This document shows, piece after piece, positions 10,914 through 21,042 of a stretch of DNA of 64,000 nt. The stretch spans positions 2,356,001 through 2,420,000 of the forward strand of contig NC_009068.1 of assembly GCF_000209165.1 (NCBI RefSeq), read 5' to 3'. The first letter of the stretch is position 1. The number at the start of each line of letters is the position of its first letter. This DNA is from Scheffersomyces stipitis CBS 6054 (lineage: Eukaryota; Ascomycota; Pichiomycetes; Serinales; Debaryomycetaceae). Both the position numbers and the translations under genes were made by a program. The notes under the pieces were generated by a model. The model had not been told where the DNA came from. It saw only the letters and a list, made by a program, of their open reading frames with translations, and did no database searches.

Positions 10914-11927
10914 GGCTGGGGTCAAACTTCACTATGTATATGGGGTAGAAATAATGGTTCAAGAAACAGCTGAATACGTCAGAGATAATGGAATACGGTA
11001 GAATTGGATATTGAAGACGCAGTGGAAGAGAACTCGTCTAATAGAACTAAAATATGTGAAAATTAGTGATCCTGAAATTAATATGGAATTGAAATAACAA
11101 ATGAACGGAAATATGAGCCTCTGATTCAATTCAAATTAGAATCTGTTATTCTTGAATATATGGTATATTCTGTCACAGATCTGTTACAGTACTAATGGGT
11201 ATAGTAGATCAGGTGATTGGTGACGTATGTGAAGATAAGAACTTTTCTCGACTGGTTTCTATATTATTCTAAGAAAACAAGACAAAATTCGGAAAGAAGA
11301 AAATCAGTAACTTTTTCTTCTTCCAGGAAGATTTGCTTTCGACTAGAGCCGATTGGTATCAAGGTGAAAAAGTTGTCTGATGTTATGACACCAAAGAAAC
11401 GTAAACAATACGTGCGGGTGCAAAAAATTGTGCAGGATAAGGTGGTGTGAGTGCATACAGTAATACTATTATTCATCTCTTGATAACTGTGAGCTTAACT
11501 ATGCGACGACAATACTGAGAGTACAGCAACTACATGAGACGAATGGCTAAGTTTTAGAAAAGGAGGACCTAACATATATTATTATATTGTAGATGGATAG
11601 TTACTATTTTGTTTGTCAAAAACTTTTTTTTTGCAAATTCTCACAGTTTCTCCAATATCTGTGAATTGAACTGAGAACATTCTTTCAACACACACACAGT
11701 ACCCCATGCTACTTTGATTCATATCGTCAATGCTGATCAAAAGGTATTAAATACAATAAAAAGTAGTGTTCCAAATTCCTTAAAGAATGCCCTTATCTTT
11801 ATGTTCTTATATGCTATATACATCTTCATGAACTCTTCAGTTTTTCTACATTCTTCGCTTATGATTTGGCTGCGAAATTTAAAAATTACTCTTGCCAATA
11901 CTTAAGATGCTACCTACTCTATTTATT
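10914..11927. other. NUM1 upstream region and SAK1 3' flank
   Basis: About 1 kb separates the NUM1 start from the SAK1 stop; both genes are on the minus strand. It is AT-rich with T-runs near 11627 and a short CA run near 11690. It holds one exact copy of the recurrent 12-mer (11867-11878). The ORFs here start with TTG or lie opposite SAK1 and are not credible. Confidence 0.5.
11867..11878 (+). promoter_or_regulatory. recurrent element TGGCTGCGAAAT, copy 1
   Basis: Exact copy of a 12-mer also found at 29267 and 55916, all non-coding. Here it lies 50 bp beyond the SAK1 stop and about 950 bp upstream of NUM1, so this copy's target is unclear. Confidence 0.4.
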
Positions 11928-14900
11928 TTAAGCATCTTCCAGGCCGCCGTCTCGAACATGCTGCAAGAGACCAACGGTGATCGAATTCGATCTATAGTAG
12001 TTGGGTCTATTGCTATTTTGTTTCTCACTAGTAGCTCTTACAAGTGCCTCCTTGTCGTTATCGAGATGTATAGCCTTGGGGAACGGCGAATATACCGGAT
12101 CCTTCTTATAGTGATTATTGAACTGGCTGTTAAATATATTCTCTCTCAATCCCATCTTTCTTTTGGACTCACTTGGGATGGCGGCATTGGTACTCTTGGA
12201 ATGAAACATACTGTTTACCAACGGTGAAGGGACCCGTACCTGACTGTTGTTCAAGTTTGCAATGATCTTTTTGCCGGCACCAGCTTCACTAACAGCGGAA
12301 AACCCAGTAAACGACACTCCTGGCTTTCCATTTTGGTTCAGTTCTGAAACAGAGGCATTCGAATAGTCTGGAGTCAAAGTAGAACTGGATCCGTTGCTGG
12401 AAACCATAGAATGAGACGCAACAATAGCATGAGTATCAATTGTTGGTGCTGGAACCTTAGCACTTTCTACAGAATCAGTCACACTCATTCTGGGAACATT
12501 GGCCATCAAGTCTTCTGGTACATCTTCAAAAACAGGTAAATCAGCCTGAAAAACGATAGGCACATCATACGTTGGGTGATTGTTGGGATCACTACTATGA
12601 ATCAACCGGGGTAAGTTAGATTCATGAGACTTGGCTCTCTGGTTCAAAGTCAAGAAATTCGGTCTTGAAGGATGTGCGACTTTTGAAGAGAAAGCAAGCG
12701 TGAGATTACCCTCCTCATCACTATCATCTTCTTCATCACTAGATGTCGATTTCGAAGAATATGACGAGTACGACGAAGAGGTGGTATACTTGGAGAGAGG
12801 CATCGTAGTTGGTGCAATTCCTTCATGGTCGTAATTTCTAGAGTTTCCTGTATTTCCAGAATCCTCCTTCACCAGTTGATTTTTCATCAGCGAACCTAAA
12901 TCAAAAACTTTGAACTTCTCACTAATGTTATACGTAACATCGTCTGGAGAATGATGGAAAAGGTTTGGATCTGAATGGAACTCCGTTCCACGGCTTTCTC
13001 CAAGTTTGAGCTTATTGTTCGTGTATTCTTGATACTTCAAGGTGAGATATTCGTCATTGATACTATCCAATGATGCAAAACTTTCACTCAAAGGTAATGA
13101 CATTACAGAAGATGGTCTTCTATCATTCTCGATACTGATAGGACCAATCTTCAATTGATTCTCAGTCTTCTTTGGCGGTGGGAAGTTACTGGAAAGAGTT
13201 GTGGAAGGAGCAGCAGGAACTGGAATTGGAGCAGCAATGTTAATGTGATGATGGTGATACTTAGAATTCTCATCAGATGCTGAGCTAATGGAATTCTTGG
13301 CTGTGCTTGGCTGTGAATGTTTGCTAGAGAACATACTGGAGTTTCTTCTCCGTTTGTCGTCCTGTTCTTGTATACCTTTGAAAGCATCCATCGCCGATTG
13401 GTTCGTCAAATATAAATCGCCTCCAACATTTCTCTTAGTTTCAATCTGTGGAGCTTCTATAACTCCAACAGAACCTCTTCTACTCGAAGAAGAACTATGC
13501 GAATCAATCATGTCTTGAAGTAAGCTTCTTCCCTCTCTACTAATGCCCGCAATAGAATACGAGGAAGAACGTGCTACAGATGGAGATGGCTGTAATTGCT
13601 GAGGGTGAATAGCTGGCTGTGGAGGCACTGAAAGTTGTTGAGATAAATGCGATGGGACATGTGGAACAGAAGTATGGTGATCTGATTGATGTGATATGCC
13701 TCTTGTATTGATAATTGCTCCTGAAACTGGAGGTGTACTGACTTGGAAAGATTCAGAAAGAATCATGGAATGGTTGTTGTGTAAATTTGCTGTTAATCTT
13801 GTCGAAGAATTGAAATTGGAATTGCTACTGGACGAATCTTCACTGGAGGTACTTCTGGAGTGTTCCATTTGCAAAGCGGCAAACTTGTTTCTGATTTCGC
13901 TATCTTTCATACCGCCAGCACGAATAGCAGTTACCAAACTTCTTTTGATTCTGTTACCAAATCCAATGACGGCATTGTCAATCTCTTCTTGCAGAACAAT
14001 ATCTTTTTCTTCAAGTTCGAAGTCTAGTTGAACGTGATCTTCATCATTTACATTGTTCATATGAAGTAAATCATCCAAAGCTACCAAATCATTTTCCAAA
14101 TCCATTAAAGTAAATGGATGGATTTTGATATCTTTAATTTCGATTCTAGTCGCACAATTTTTATCCAACAATTTAGATAATAAATCCTTGGCCAAGTCGA
14201 ATTCTTCCTCGGTAACATTAGTAGGAGAATGAAATGCATCTTTGTTTTCCGGGAAGATCAACGGCTGATTTACAATCACTTGGAACAATTCATACTCCGA
14301 GTCAGCATTGAAAGGAACTTTTCCGAACAACAAACAGTATAACGTAACACCAAGGGCCCAAATATCAATTTTGTAATCTATCTTGGGTAGAATTTTTGTG
14401 ATCTTTAAAGTGTCATTCTTAAGGATTTCTAAAGAAGATGCAGAGTTTCTCGAAGATGACAACTCCAGTGTAGAACTGCTAAAGTTCGTTTGACATAATT
14501 CTGGAGCGAAAAATGCTGGAGTTCCAGCTGTCTTTGCCAATTCTAATTCATTTACTAGGTACCCTTCATCGTTTTCGTTCAATGAAGAAGCAAACGACAC
14601 GCCAAAATCACTGATCTTGACAATATTGTCTGAACTAACCAACAAGTTGGCTGGTTTGATATCTCTGTGTACAATTCCTTGTAAATGCAAATATTCTAAA
14701 CCCAACAACACATCGCGGAAAATTTTACGAGATTGTCTAAAGGTCAAATTTGGCGAAAATATATCAGACAACAAGAAGTCATCTTCGTGATGAGGATGTT
14801 TTATATTGTACAAGGGATTACTTCCACAGCAAGGAATCTCATCAGTCCTTGGAGTTACAGCAGCTTCAGATTCGTATCTCTTCCATTTGATTTCTCCCTT

Positions 14901-15755
14901 TTCAAGGTATTCTAGTACAAGGTAGATTTTATTTGAATTTAAATCATCCAAGACTTCTTTCAATTGGACGATGTGCTTGTGGTTGCATTTCTTCATGATA
15001 GCGATTTCACGCTTAATCTTCACTTCATAATCGTTATGGAAAGCATTTGGTTTGGAAGAAGATCTACGCATCATACGCATGGACGCTCTGTCACGTCTGG
15101 ACTTTCTATTGACGATCTTGATTGCTACAAGCTCATTGTGTATCAAGTCTTTAGCAAGTTTCACCTTCCCATGTTCACCTTTTCCGATTTCTCTTAATAT
15201 TTCGTATGTGTTCAACACCTTCCTTCTACTTATAGGATCATATTCTAAGAACACTTTCTTCGTTTCCTTGACTGGAGGCGAAGACTTTTTTAATGGAGAC
15301 TGTGGAAAGCGGTAATGGTTCAACGTGACAGTAGAGACATCAGAGGGAGACTCCTTGGGTGTACATGGAGCTGAAGGAGTCTTTAATATGGGGGGAGATT
15401 GGAGCATATCTAATGGATCTCTTCCGGATGATATCGAATTATCTCTGGAACGTGTTATCGATTTGTGGAAGAAGCCCGTGACCTTGCCTAGCAAGTTGTG
15501 TCTCAAGTCTTCCTCCCTTTTAGGAGATCCGGTGGGTGAAGAATCGCAGCTGTTCGCATCTGATAACGATACAGTAGGTGTGATAGGGTCGTTCGTTGAG
15601 ATTGTAGTGGTAGCATTAGACGACTTCGAGATGAGAATGGAGTTGTGATGTGAGGTTGATCCAGAGCCCGAGGTCGCTGTCGAAGTCAGAGCCAGAATGG
15701 AGTCAACTTGGGTTGCAGACCCATTTGCATGTCCAGAACAATCTGAGGATGTCAT
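11928..15755 (-). CDS. SAK1: SAK1-type Snf1-activating protein kinase
   Basis: This is a 1,275-residue serine/threonine kinase of the Sak1/Tos3/Elm1 (LKB1/CaMKK-like) group, which phosphorylates the activation loop of Snf1/AMPK. The kinase domain spans about 184-548. It has the glycine loop GKGEHG (191-196), VAIKIV with Lys213, HRDIKPAN with catalytic Asp365, DFG at 383-385, and a GTPAFFAPEL activation segment near 411-420. GEHGKVKLA is typical of this group. An insert of about 45 residues lies between the hinge and HRD, and another Ser-rich insert follows the APE motif. The N terminus and the roughly 720-residue C terminus are Ser/Thr-rich and low complexity, as in yeast Sak1 (about 1,140 residues). 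A MRMMRRSSSK insert after the VAIK lysine is basic. Tos3 or Elm1 are alternatives, but length and tail favour SAK1. Confidence 0.88.
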   Translation of the reverse strand: MTSSDCSGHANGSATQVDSILALTSTATSGSGSTSHHNSILISKSSNATTTISTNDPITPTVSLSDANSCDSSPTGSPKREEDLRHNLLGKVTGFFHKSITRSRDNSISSGRDPLDMLQSPPILKTPSAPCTPKESPSDVSTVTLNHYRFPQSPLKKSSPPVKETKKVFLEYDPISRRKVLNTYEILREIGKGEHGKVKLAKDLIHNELVAIKIVNRKSRRDRASMRMMRRSSSKPNAFHNDYEVKIKREIAIMKKCNHKHIVQLKEVLDDLNSNKIYLVLEYLEKGEIKWKRYESEAAVTPRTDEIPCCGSNPLYNIKHPHHEDDFLLSDIFSPNLTFRQSRKIFRDVLLGLEYLHLQGIVHRDIKPANLLVSSDNIVKISDFGVSFASSLNENDEGYLVNELELAKTAGTPAFFAPELCQTNFSSSTLELSSSRNSASSLEILKNDTLKITKILPKIDYKIDIWALGVTLYCLLFGKVPFNADSEYELFQVIVNQPLIFPENKDAFHSPTNVTEEEFDLAKDLLSKLLDKNCATRIEIKDIKIHPFTLMDLENDLVALDDLLHMNNVNDEDHVQLDFELEEKDIVLQEEIDNAVIGFGNRIKRSLVTAIRAGGMKDSEIRNKFAALQMEHSRSTSSEDSSSSNSNFNSSTRLTANLHNNHSMILSESFQVSTPPVSGAIINTRGISHQSDHHTSVPHVPSHLSQQLSVPPQPAIHPQQLQPSPSVARSSSYSIAGISREGRSLLQDMIDSHSSSSSRRGSVGVIEAPQIETKRNVGGDLYLTNQSAMDAFKGIQEQDDKRRRNSSMFSSKHSQPSTAKNSISSASDENSKYHHHHINIAAPIPVPAAPSTTLSSNFPPPKKTENQLKIGPISIENDRRPSSVMSLPLSESFASLDSINDEYLTLKYQEYTNNKLKLGESRGTEFHSDPNLFHHSPDDVTYNISEKFKVFDLGSLMKNQLVKEDSGNTGNSRNYDHEGIAPTTMPLSKYTTSSSYSSYSSKSTSSDEEDDSDEEGNLTLAFSSKVAHPSRPNFLTLNQRAKSHESNLPRLIHSSDPNNHPTYDVPIVFQADLPVFEDVPEDLMANVPRMSVTDSVESAKVPAPTIDTHAIVASHSMVSSNGSSSTLTPDYSNASVSELNQNGKPGVSFTGFSAVSEAGAGKKIIANLNNSQVRVPSPLVNSMFHSKSTNAAIPSESKRKMGLRENIFNSQFNNHYKKDPVYSPFPKAIHLDNDKEALVRATSEKQNSNRPNYYRSNSITVGLLQHVRDGGLEDA

Positions 15756-16377
15756 TATAGATGATGTGTACTATGCGAAATGATATATCCTACTGGAAGG
15801 CAGTTAAATAGGACAAGTAGTTGGTAGGTATTCCTTAGGAATCAAATGGCATTGGTGGAATGAAACAGTTGGCGGATATGATGAAGTAAGAAGAAGTGTC
15901 TATGGCTCAATATGATTAGTTACTTATTGAGATAGCGCTATACTAATGGAAATGATGAACAAGAGGCTGATCAAGATGATGGTAATGAATATGATAGGTT
16001 GTAGTTGACAACTGTGATATATATATCTATGTTTTTGAGTTGTTCAAAGCAGATTGTGTGAAGTGGTATGGATCAGTGCAACGAATGATGAAGATGACGA
16101 GAAGTGTAGAAGCACTGGGCTTAAATTGACAATGACTGGTATTGCAAAGAACAGCGTATTGTTTCTAATCCAGATACGAGATTCGAGTAGTGAACGAAAA
16201 ACGAAAATAATATATTTTAGGTTGATGAATTTTATCCAAAGATGATAATAGTGTGTTGTTAAAAAAGACTATCTGTAATTCTCAGAAATAAAATTGAGTG
16301 TCACTAAAAAACTCACATACAAATTTCAGTCTCACAAATAATTCACATAGAAATGCTAATAAAATCGGTCAGTTTTC

Positions 16378-16810
16378 ATGTATTTTTCACATAAATTTCC
16401 AACAAGCTTGTTGAATATCACAAAATTGCCATATATGAGTCGTAGTGACGTAATCTATTTCTCCGTTTTTTGGTGCTTTACAGATGTTCTCTCCCTAGCC
16501 CATTCACAAAGTAGGCCCAGCAAATGTGCAAAAAAATTTATTCACTGTACGTCATGTGATCACAGGCAATTATCGTCGGACCTTAATGAAGCAGGAACTG
16601 ACTAACTAAATCTTAGGCAGAGAACAATCGCCTAACAATGATGAGGAGAAGAGGGGAACAGCGGCTTCTATGCTCCACCAATCAACACCGAGAATAACCA
16701 AGGACTACACCGAGACACTTCAGTCAGCTGCGGAAAGACTCAAGAGCCCTGGCCTGATGATCAGATCAAATCTTCGTCGATTCCCGAGCCAACCTAAGTC
16801 TTTCCGCTAA
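16378..16810 (+). CDS. candidate two-exon small ORF (low confidence)
   Basis: An ATG ORF at 16378 runs into GTACGT at 16547. A branch-like TGACTAAC lies at 16599-16606 and CTTAG ends at 16616, giving a 70-nt candidate intron. Splicing would join 56 codons plus one base to 63 further codons that stay open to a TAA at 16808-16810, predicting about 120 residues. The second half is polar (LQSAAERLKSPGLMIR). I recognise no family. An earlier out-of-frame ATG at about 16353 weakens the start choice, and 64 open codons can arise by chance. Treat this as a hypothesis for RNA-seq. Confidence 0.22.
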
Positions 16811-17231
16811 TTTATTCTTCGCTTTCTTCTGGCTTCTGCATTTAATCTAGAATAATTAAATCTGTCCAGATCTGCACTGATAAGTCCATCTTTTCTCATT
16901 AATTTTCACCCATACTTTCTCCGCTCTCTCTAACTCCTCTATCTATCATATACTCCGAGAACTCGACACTACTCTGTACCAATAAGCTTTCAACGGGAAT
17001 GTTCACTTCGATTATCTCCCGTTCGAAATGTCTCATCTCTTCTTTTGAGCTCTCGGTGGCTCCTATGGACCAATTTGATATACACTGCTAAATTCTTTCC
17101 TCCGACTTGATACAGTACTAAGTTTCGCTTGCCGAGCCACAAGGCTCGAAACACACACATTCTTTCCATCTCACGACGTCATACGCCGTCTCTCCCTGGT
17201 CTTCTCCCTAACAACCTTTCTTGTCCTGTTC

Positions 17232-17239
17232 TCACGTGA
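17232..17239. promoter_or_regulatory. E-box octamer TCACGTGA upstream of PAC2
   Basis: A perfect palindromic octamer matching the Cbf1/bHLH consensus, about 510 bp upstream of the PAC2 ATG. A second copy lies closer to the gene. Confidence 0.45.
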
Positions 17240-17672
17240 CAATAAAAAGATATTGGTTCAAATATGTAAATACAGTCCTGATATAGCCAATTTTGCTTCG
17301 ATATATATCTATTCCTCTTCAAGTAGTACATATATTCTATGTAAATCACGTATTAAGCAGCATTTTACAGGGAACCTTTTATACCCCGAGATCCATTATA
17401 AAGCGTAAGATTTCTATAAGACTAAATATGTTACATCATCCGGCATATAATGACAACAAGAGAATATATGCAGTCCGTTGGATCTATTCTTCAAGGATGA
17501 AGGAGAAGTCTATTATAGATTACATATGAAACCAATGGAAGTTACGGGGCATACTCAATCTTTAGCAACCCGTACTATGAGATTGTTTTCCAGCTCATTC
17601 TGTTTCTATGGACGTGGCCAGCCTGCTTAAAAATGAAAAAATCCTGCATAGGTTCAGTATTTTCCCGTTAAA

Positions 17673-17680
17673 TCACGTGA
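17673..17680. promoter_or_regulatory. E-box octamer TCACGTGA proximal to PAC2
   Basis: Second TCACGTGA copy, 70 bp upstream of the preferred PAC2 ATG (17750) and 34 bp upstream of the alternative ATG (17714). Its position suits a promoter-proximal Cbf1-type site or the 5' leader. Confidence 0.45.
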
Positions 17681-17749
17681 ATATCAACAAAACACATAAC
17701 ACTATCTCTTTCTATGGCTATAGAATCTTTTTGTTTCCCAATCATACTC

Positions 17750-19300
17750 ATGTTGCAGCAGTTTGATCGGATCCGTATCGACAATGAGCTTGCCACTATC
17801 AAGTTTATAGGGGCTCTTCCTGCTTGGGGCCCGACAACTACGGCTTTTGGAATAGAATGGGACAGACCCGAAAGAGGCAAGAACAATGGAGAATTGAATG
17901 GAATTTCCTATTTCAAGACAGATATTACAGGAGCAGGCTCGTTTATAAAGTCGTCGAATAAGAAAATCGAATTGAACAGACAGACTTTTGTCCAGCAGCT
18001 TCTTTCCAATTATGCAGTGGATTCGTATACTGACCAGAGACTCCATTTTGGATCCAAGAGAGTCGAAGAGTATGGCTTAGATAAGCTTAACAAGATCCAT
18101 GCTAACTTCCTCAACTTGACGTCAGTGACTTTGGATCATAAATTGATATACATGGGCTACGATGATGACGAAAAAGATATTGTTGATATCTTTTCTAAAC
18201 TTGCAAACTTGGCATATTTGGATCTCGGCTTTAATTTGATCAATGATTTATCGATTGTTTGGGGTATTATAGACAGAATACCGCTGCTAACGAAGCTTAT
18301 TCTCAACGGAAATCGTTTCTTTGATCTTTCTAAATCGGTAATTATTCCACATAACTTACAGAGTCTACATCTTTCGTCTACAAATATCAATGCTTCTCAA
18401 ATTGCTGAAGGTGTAACAGCTAAATTTCCAAATCTCCAAGAGCTTTATTTGTCTGGGAACAATTACCAGGACGAAGATGTAGCAAATTTATGTCTTGAAG
18501 ATACCTACTTGGATGTCTTGGACTTGTCACTCAATGCTATCAGTGTTATTCCAACGAATTTGAAGCATATACGAAGCTTAATACTCTCAGACAATCTTAT
18601 AAGAGCTATTTCTCCAGATTGCAAAATGGAGGAACTCAAATCGATTGACTTAAGACGAAATCAAATTCAGTCTTTAGATTTTATTGACACGCTTTACTTG
18701 AACCTTCCTCGCATCTCTGAGTTGAGGATCAACAATAATCCCGTATTCGAGAAAATGGGTGTAGAAGAAATGACTATACAGTTGATAGCAAGATTTGAAT
18801 GTGACGATCACAAGAGAAGTTCCACCAAGTTATTCAAATTAAACGGAAGTTTACTTAATGAAGATGAGATCAGCAATGCTGAATTATACTTTATCTCGAA
18901 AGTGAAACAAAATGAAGTAAGTTTCAAGAACGAGAAAAGGTGGAAGAAACTTGTAGCCAAACATGACATTGCAGAACATTTCACTGATTCTCCAAAAAGC
19001 AAAAGAACTACACTTCTGATGATAGGCACTCTGCGACTATTACTTCAAGTGCAAGTAGAGGACAAGATTATTATTTCGAGATATTTCCTAAATACTTTTA
19101 CTGTGTTGCGATTGAAGGGTTTGATATCAAAGCAATTGAATAATATCTCAGTCCGAAAATTGCGACTTCACTACTATGTAAACGAATTTGATAAAGATTC
19201 AACGTTGAAGGTCAAGTTCGACATCGACGACGACATTTCCATTCTCGATAATTTTGGTTTTCATGAAAACCAGACCATTTACACTACCATAGAGCCATAG
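17750..19300 (+). CDS. PAC2: tubulin folding cofactor E (PAC2)
   Basis: This is tubulin-specific chaperone E, which with the other cofactors releases native alpha/beta-tubulin dimers. Three domains are visible. An N-terminal CAP-Gly domain (about residues 1-75) has FGIEWDRPERGKNNGELNG, where GKNNG stands for the usual GK(N/H)DG. Leucine-rich repeats (about 130-340) show units such as LAYLDLGFNLI, LTKLILNGNRF, LQELYLSGNNY and LDVLDLSLNAI. A ubiquitin-like C terminus covers about 425-515. The frame is open from an ATG at 17714 (528 residues). I prefer the ATG at 17750 (516 residues) because MLQQFDRIRI begins directly on the CAP-Gly fold, as in yeast Pac2; the 12 extra residues are hydrophobic and may not be translated. 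A CTG codon at an LRR surface position (IP-x-LTKL) is discussed as a CUG-decoding clue. Confidence 0.9.
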   Translation: MLQQFDRIRIDNELATIKFIGALPAWGPTTTAFGIEWDRPERGKNNGELNGISYFKTDITGAGSFIKSSNKKIELNRQTFVQQLLSNYAVDSYTDQRLHFGSKRVEEYGLDKLNKIHANFLNLTSVTLDHKLIYMGYDDDEKDIVDIFSKLANLAYLDLGFNLINDLSIVWGIIDRIPLLTKLILNGNRFFDLSKSVIIPHNLQSLHLSSTNINASQIAEGVTAKFPNLQELYLSGNNYQDEDVANLCLEDTYLDVLDLSLNAISVIPTNLKHIRSLILSDNLIRAISPDCKMEELKSIDLRRNQIQSLDFIDTLYLNLPRISELRINNNPVFEKMGVEEMTIQLIARFECDDHKRSSTKLFKLNGSLLNEDEISNAELYFISKVKQNEVSFKNEKRWKKLVAKHDIAEHFTDSPKSKRTTLLMIGTLRLLLQVQVEDKIIISRYFLNTFTVLRLKGLISKQLNNISVRKLRLHYYVNEFDKDSTLKVKFDIDDDISILDNFGFHENQTIYTTIEP

Positions 19301-19408
19301 CATATTACCATAGCATATAGCCGAAAGACTGTACATATATTATTGCTAGACCTACTAGCTATATAGAGATGACTTAGAATAATGAAGACTTGACATTAAA
19401 CTATCTAA

Positions 19409-19948
19409 TCACTCAGAAAGAGTCCATAAACCGTCACCCAAGTAATGCAAAAGCTCAATACCAATACCCTTGTTCTTGGATTTGATTTCATCAGTGCTCA
19501 TCACCAATTTGCCTACAGCCAAAGCGTTTTCCTTACCTTCAGCATAGATGGTTACTATGGTATCGACTTCTAAATTCTCTTCAGGCAATTTGGCACCAGC
19601 ACTAGTCAAACCGGGACACATGATATTGGCACCAGACAATACAAACTTGATGGCTCCACGGTCGACTTGGACTCTTGGGAAGCATTGAGGGTATTTATGA
19701 ACAATCTTGAGAGTAGGGATCAAGTCGTCGAAGTGCTGGAACAAAACTACTTCGTTTTCAACAGAGTACAATTGGATTTTATCTTCACACTTGATCAAGA
19801 TGGCTTGGGATTTCTTCGGTATGATGTTGTCTATGACAGGTTCCAAGTCTTCGAACTGGTCTACAAACTTGGTCTTCAAGCCTCTCTGGGCTGAAGACTT
19901 GATGTTGGAGCGAGAATGAACGTCTTCTTTAGTAAACTTCTTGAACAT
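19409..19948 (-). CDS. TMA20: TMA20/MCT-1 ribosome-associated PUA protein
   Basis: 179 residues, against 181 in yeast Tma20. Tma20 (human MCTS1) works with Tma22 (DENR) on the 40S subunit in recycling and reinitiation. The N-terminal pre-PUA part starts MFKKFTKEDVHSRSNIKSS. It is followed by a PUA domain at about residues 92-172 containing QVDRGAIKFVLSGANIMCPG, a conserved MCTS family block, and ending in GIGIELLHYLGDGLW. The gene is convergent with PAC2 (stops about 108 bp apart). An RRPE-like palindrome lies 115 bp upstream of its ATG, which would fit coregulation with ribosome-biogenesis genes. Confidence 0.95.
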   Translation of the reverse strand: MFKKFTKEDVHSRSNIKSSAQRGLKTKFVDQFEDLEPVIDNIIPKKSQAILIKCEDKIQLYSVENEVVLFQHFDDLIPTLKIVHKYPQCFPRVQVDRGAIKFVLSGANIMCPGLTSAGAKLPEENLEVDTIVTIYAEGKENALAVGKLVMSTDEIKSKNKGIGIELLHYLGDGLWTLSE

Positions 19949-21042
19949 TTGAAAACGTTAGGGAAGCTGATATACGATAAAGAAAGATGCAGAAATAAAT
20001 CAATAAGAACCACTTATTTAGTCTAATGAGTATTAATATTGTCTTTAACTTGTTTTGAAGATCTGAAATTTTTTCAGACTGCGACTCTCTCTCACATAGT
20101 TAAGAGAAGCATATTAGAAGTGCAATGAACAAGAAACATACAGAATAAAGATTTGACAGACTAGAGAAAGACACTTATGCATACCAGGACACAGTGAGTG
20201 CAATAGATACGGCAGATGTAATAGATGCAATATTCAAAGAATAGGCAAAGTTATACAAAGAATAGAGATTTTATATGAACATTGCCTCGAATCTATCAGA
20301 CATCATTACTTGAAAAATTACAACTTACTCTACATTGTCAGGATTTGTAATTACAATTCCACCATCCAGCTTTCACCTTGGTGTAATCGCACTCAAAAAA
20401 AATCCTCATGGTTTACACCAATCTCTATGGCCCCTTACAAACTTAGTTATAATCTAATACAGCTTGAGGATGTATCCAGCTCAATATCCCTTCACATACA
20501 GATGGGACAGAGCGAGGCATGAGGCACCGCAAACAGTTCAGATCCAATCTCTACTTCAATGTCAATGAACTCACTGAGTCGTTGACGTAGCAATATTGAA
20601 CACAAACTTGCACATCACCAATCTCCATAAAACTATAGACCTTCAAGGAAGTGCCAATACTTTTACATGGACTGGTATTCAATTTTTACATTTTTCAAAT
20701 GATAGTTCTCCAAAAATTCCCTTAGCATTCATAGCACAAGGCTAGATCACTAAGAAGCTGTCAGGTTATAGTTTTCAACCAGCAAAAACATGATCTCGGA
20801 CGAATCCTCACTGATACACGTAATGCCCCTGCATAAAGATGGAGAACAAGTTCACGAAATGAAAATGGTGAACCATTTTGAAGGAAGTCTCGATGCTTAA
20901 ATACTGTTGATGACTGTGTCCGGGTAACTTTTATTCGAGCGCTACCAAATCTATTTTTCATTCCTTTAGTGATTTGATTATCAATGATTTTAGGTATTAT
21001 ATATTCATAAATAGGTGTTCATCAGAGATTTACATCTAGTCA
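19949..21042. other. TMA20 upstream region / MPH1 3' flank
   Basis: About 1.1 kb with no credible ORF. The longest ATG ORF is 66 codons on the minus strand at 20761-20961 and lacks any recognisable feature. An RRPE-like element lies at 20063-20075. Confidence 0.5.
20063..20075. promoter_or_regulatory. RRPE-like element upstream of TMA20
   Basis: TGAAATTTTTTCA, a near-palindrome resembling the rRNA-processing element (TGAAAAATTTT), 115 bp upstream of the TMA20 ATG. By itself this A/T-rich motif is weak. Confidence 0.35.

Larger units (their letters stand above)
15756..17749. other. 2-kb divergent region between SAK1 and PAC2
   Basis: The region holds the SAK1 promoter on the left and the PAC2 promoter on the right. 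Visible items are a TATATATA tract near 16018, a possible small spliced ORF at 16378-16810, a pyrimidine-rich tract at about 16890-16960 and two TCACGTGA octamers near PAC2. No long continuous ORF is present. Confidence 0.5.

Noticed and set aside
20761..20961. 66-codon ATG ORF on the minus strand 3' of MPH1
   Set aside because: No motif, and short enough to be expected by chance.
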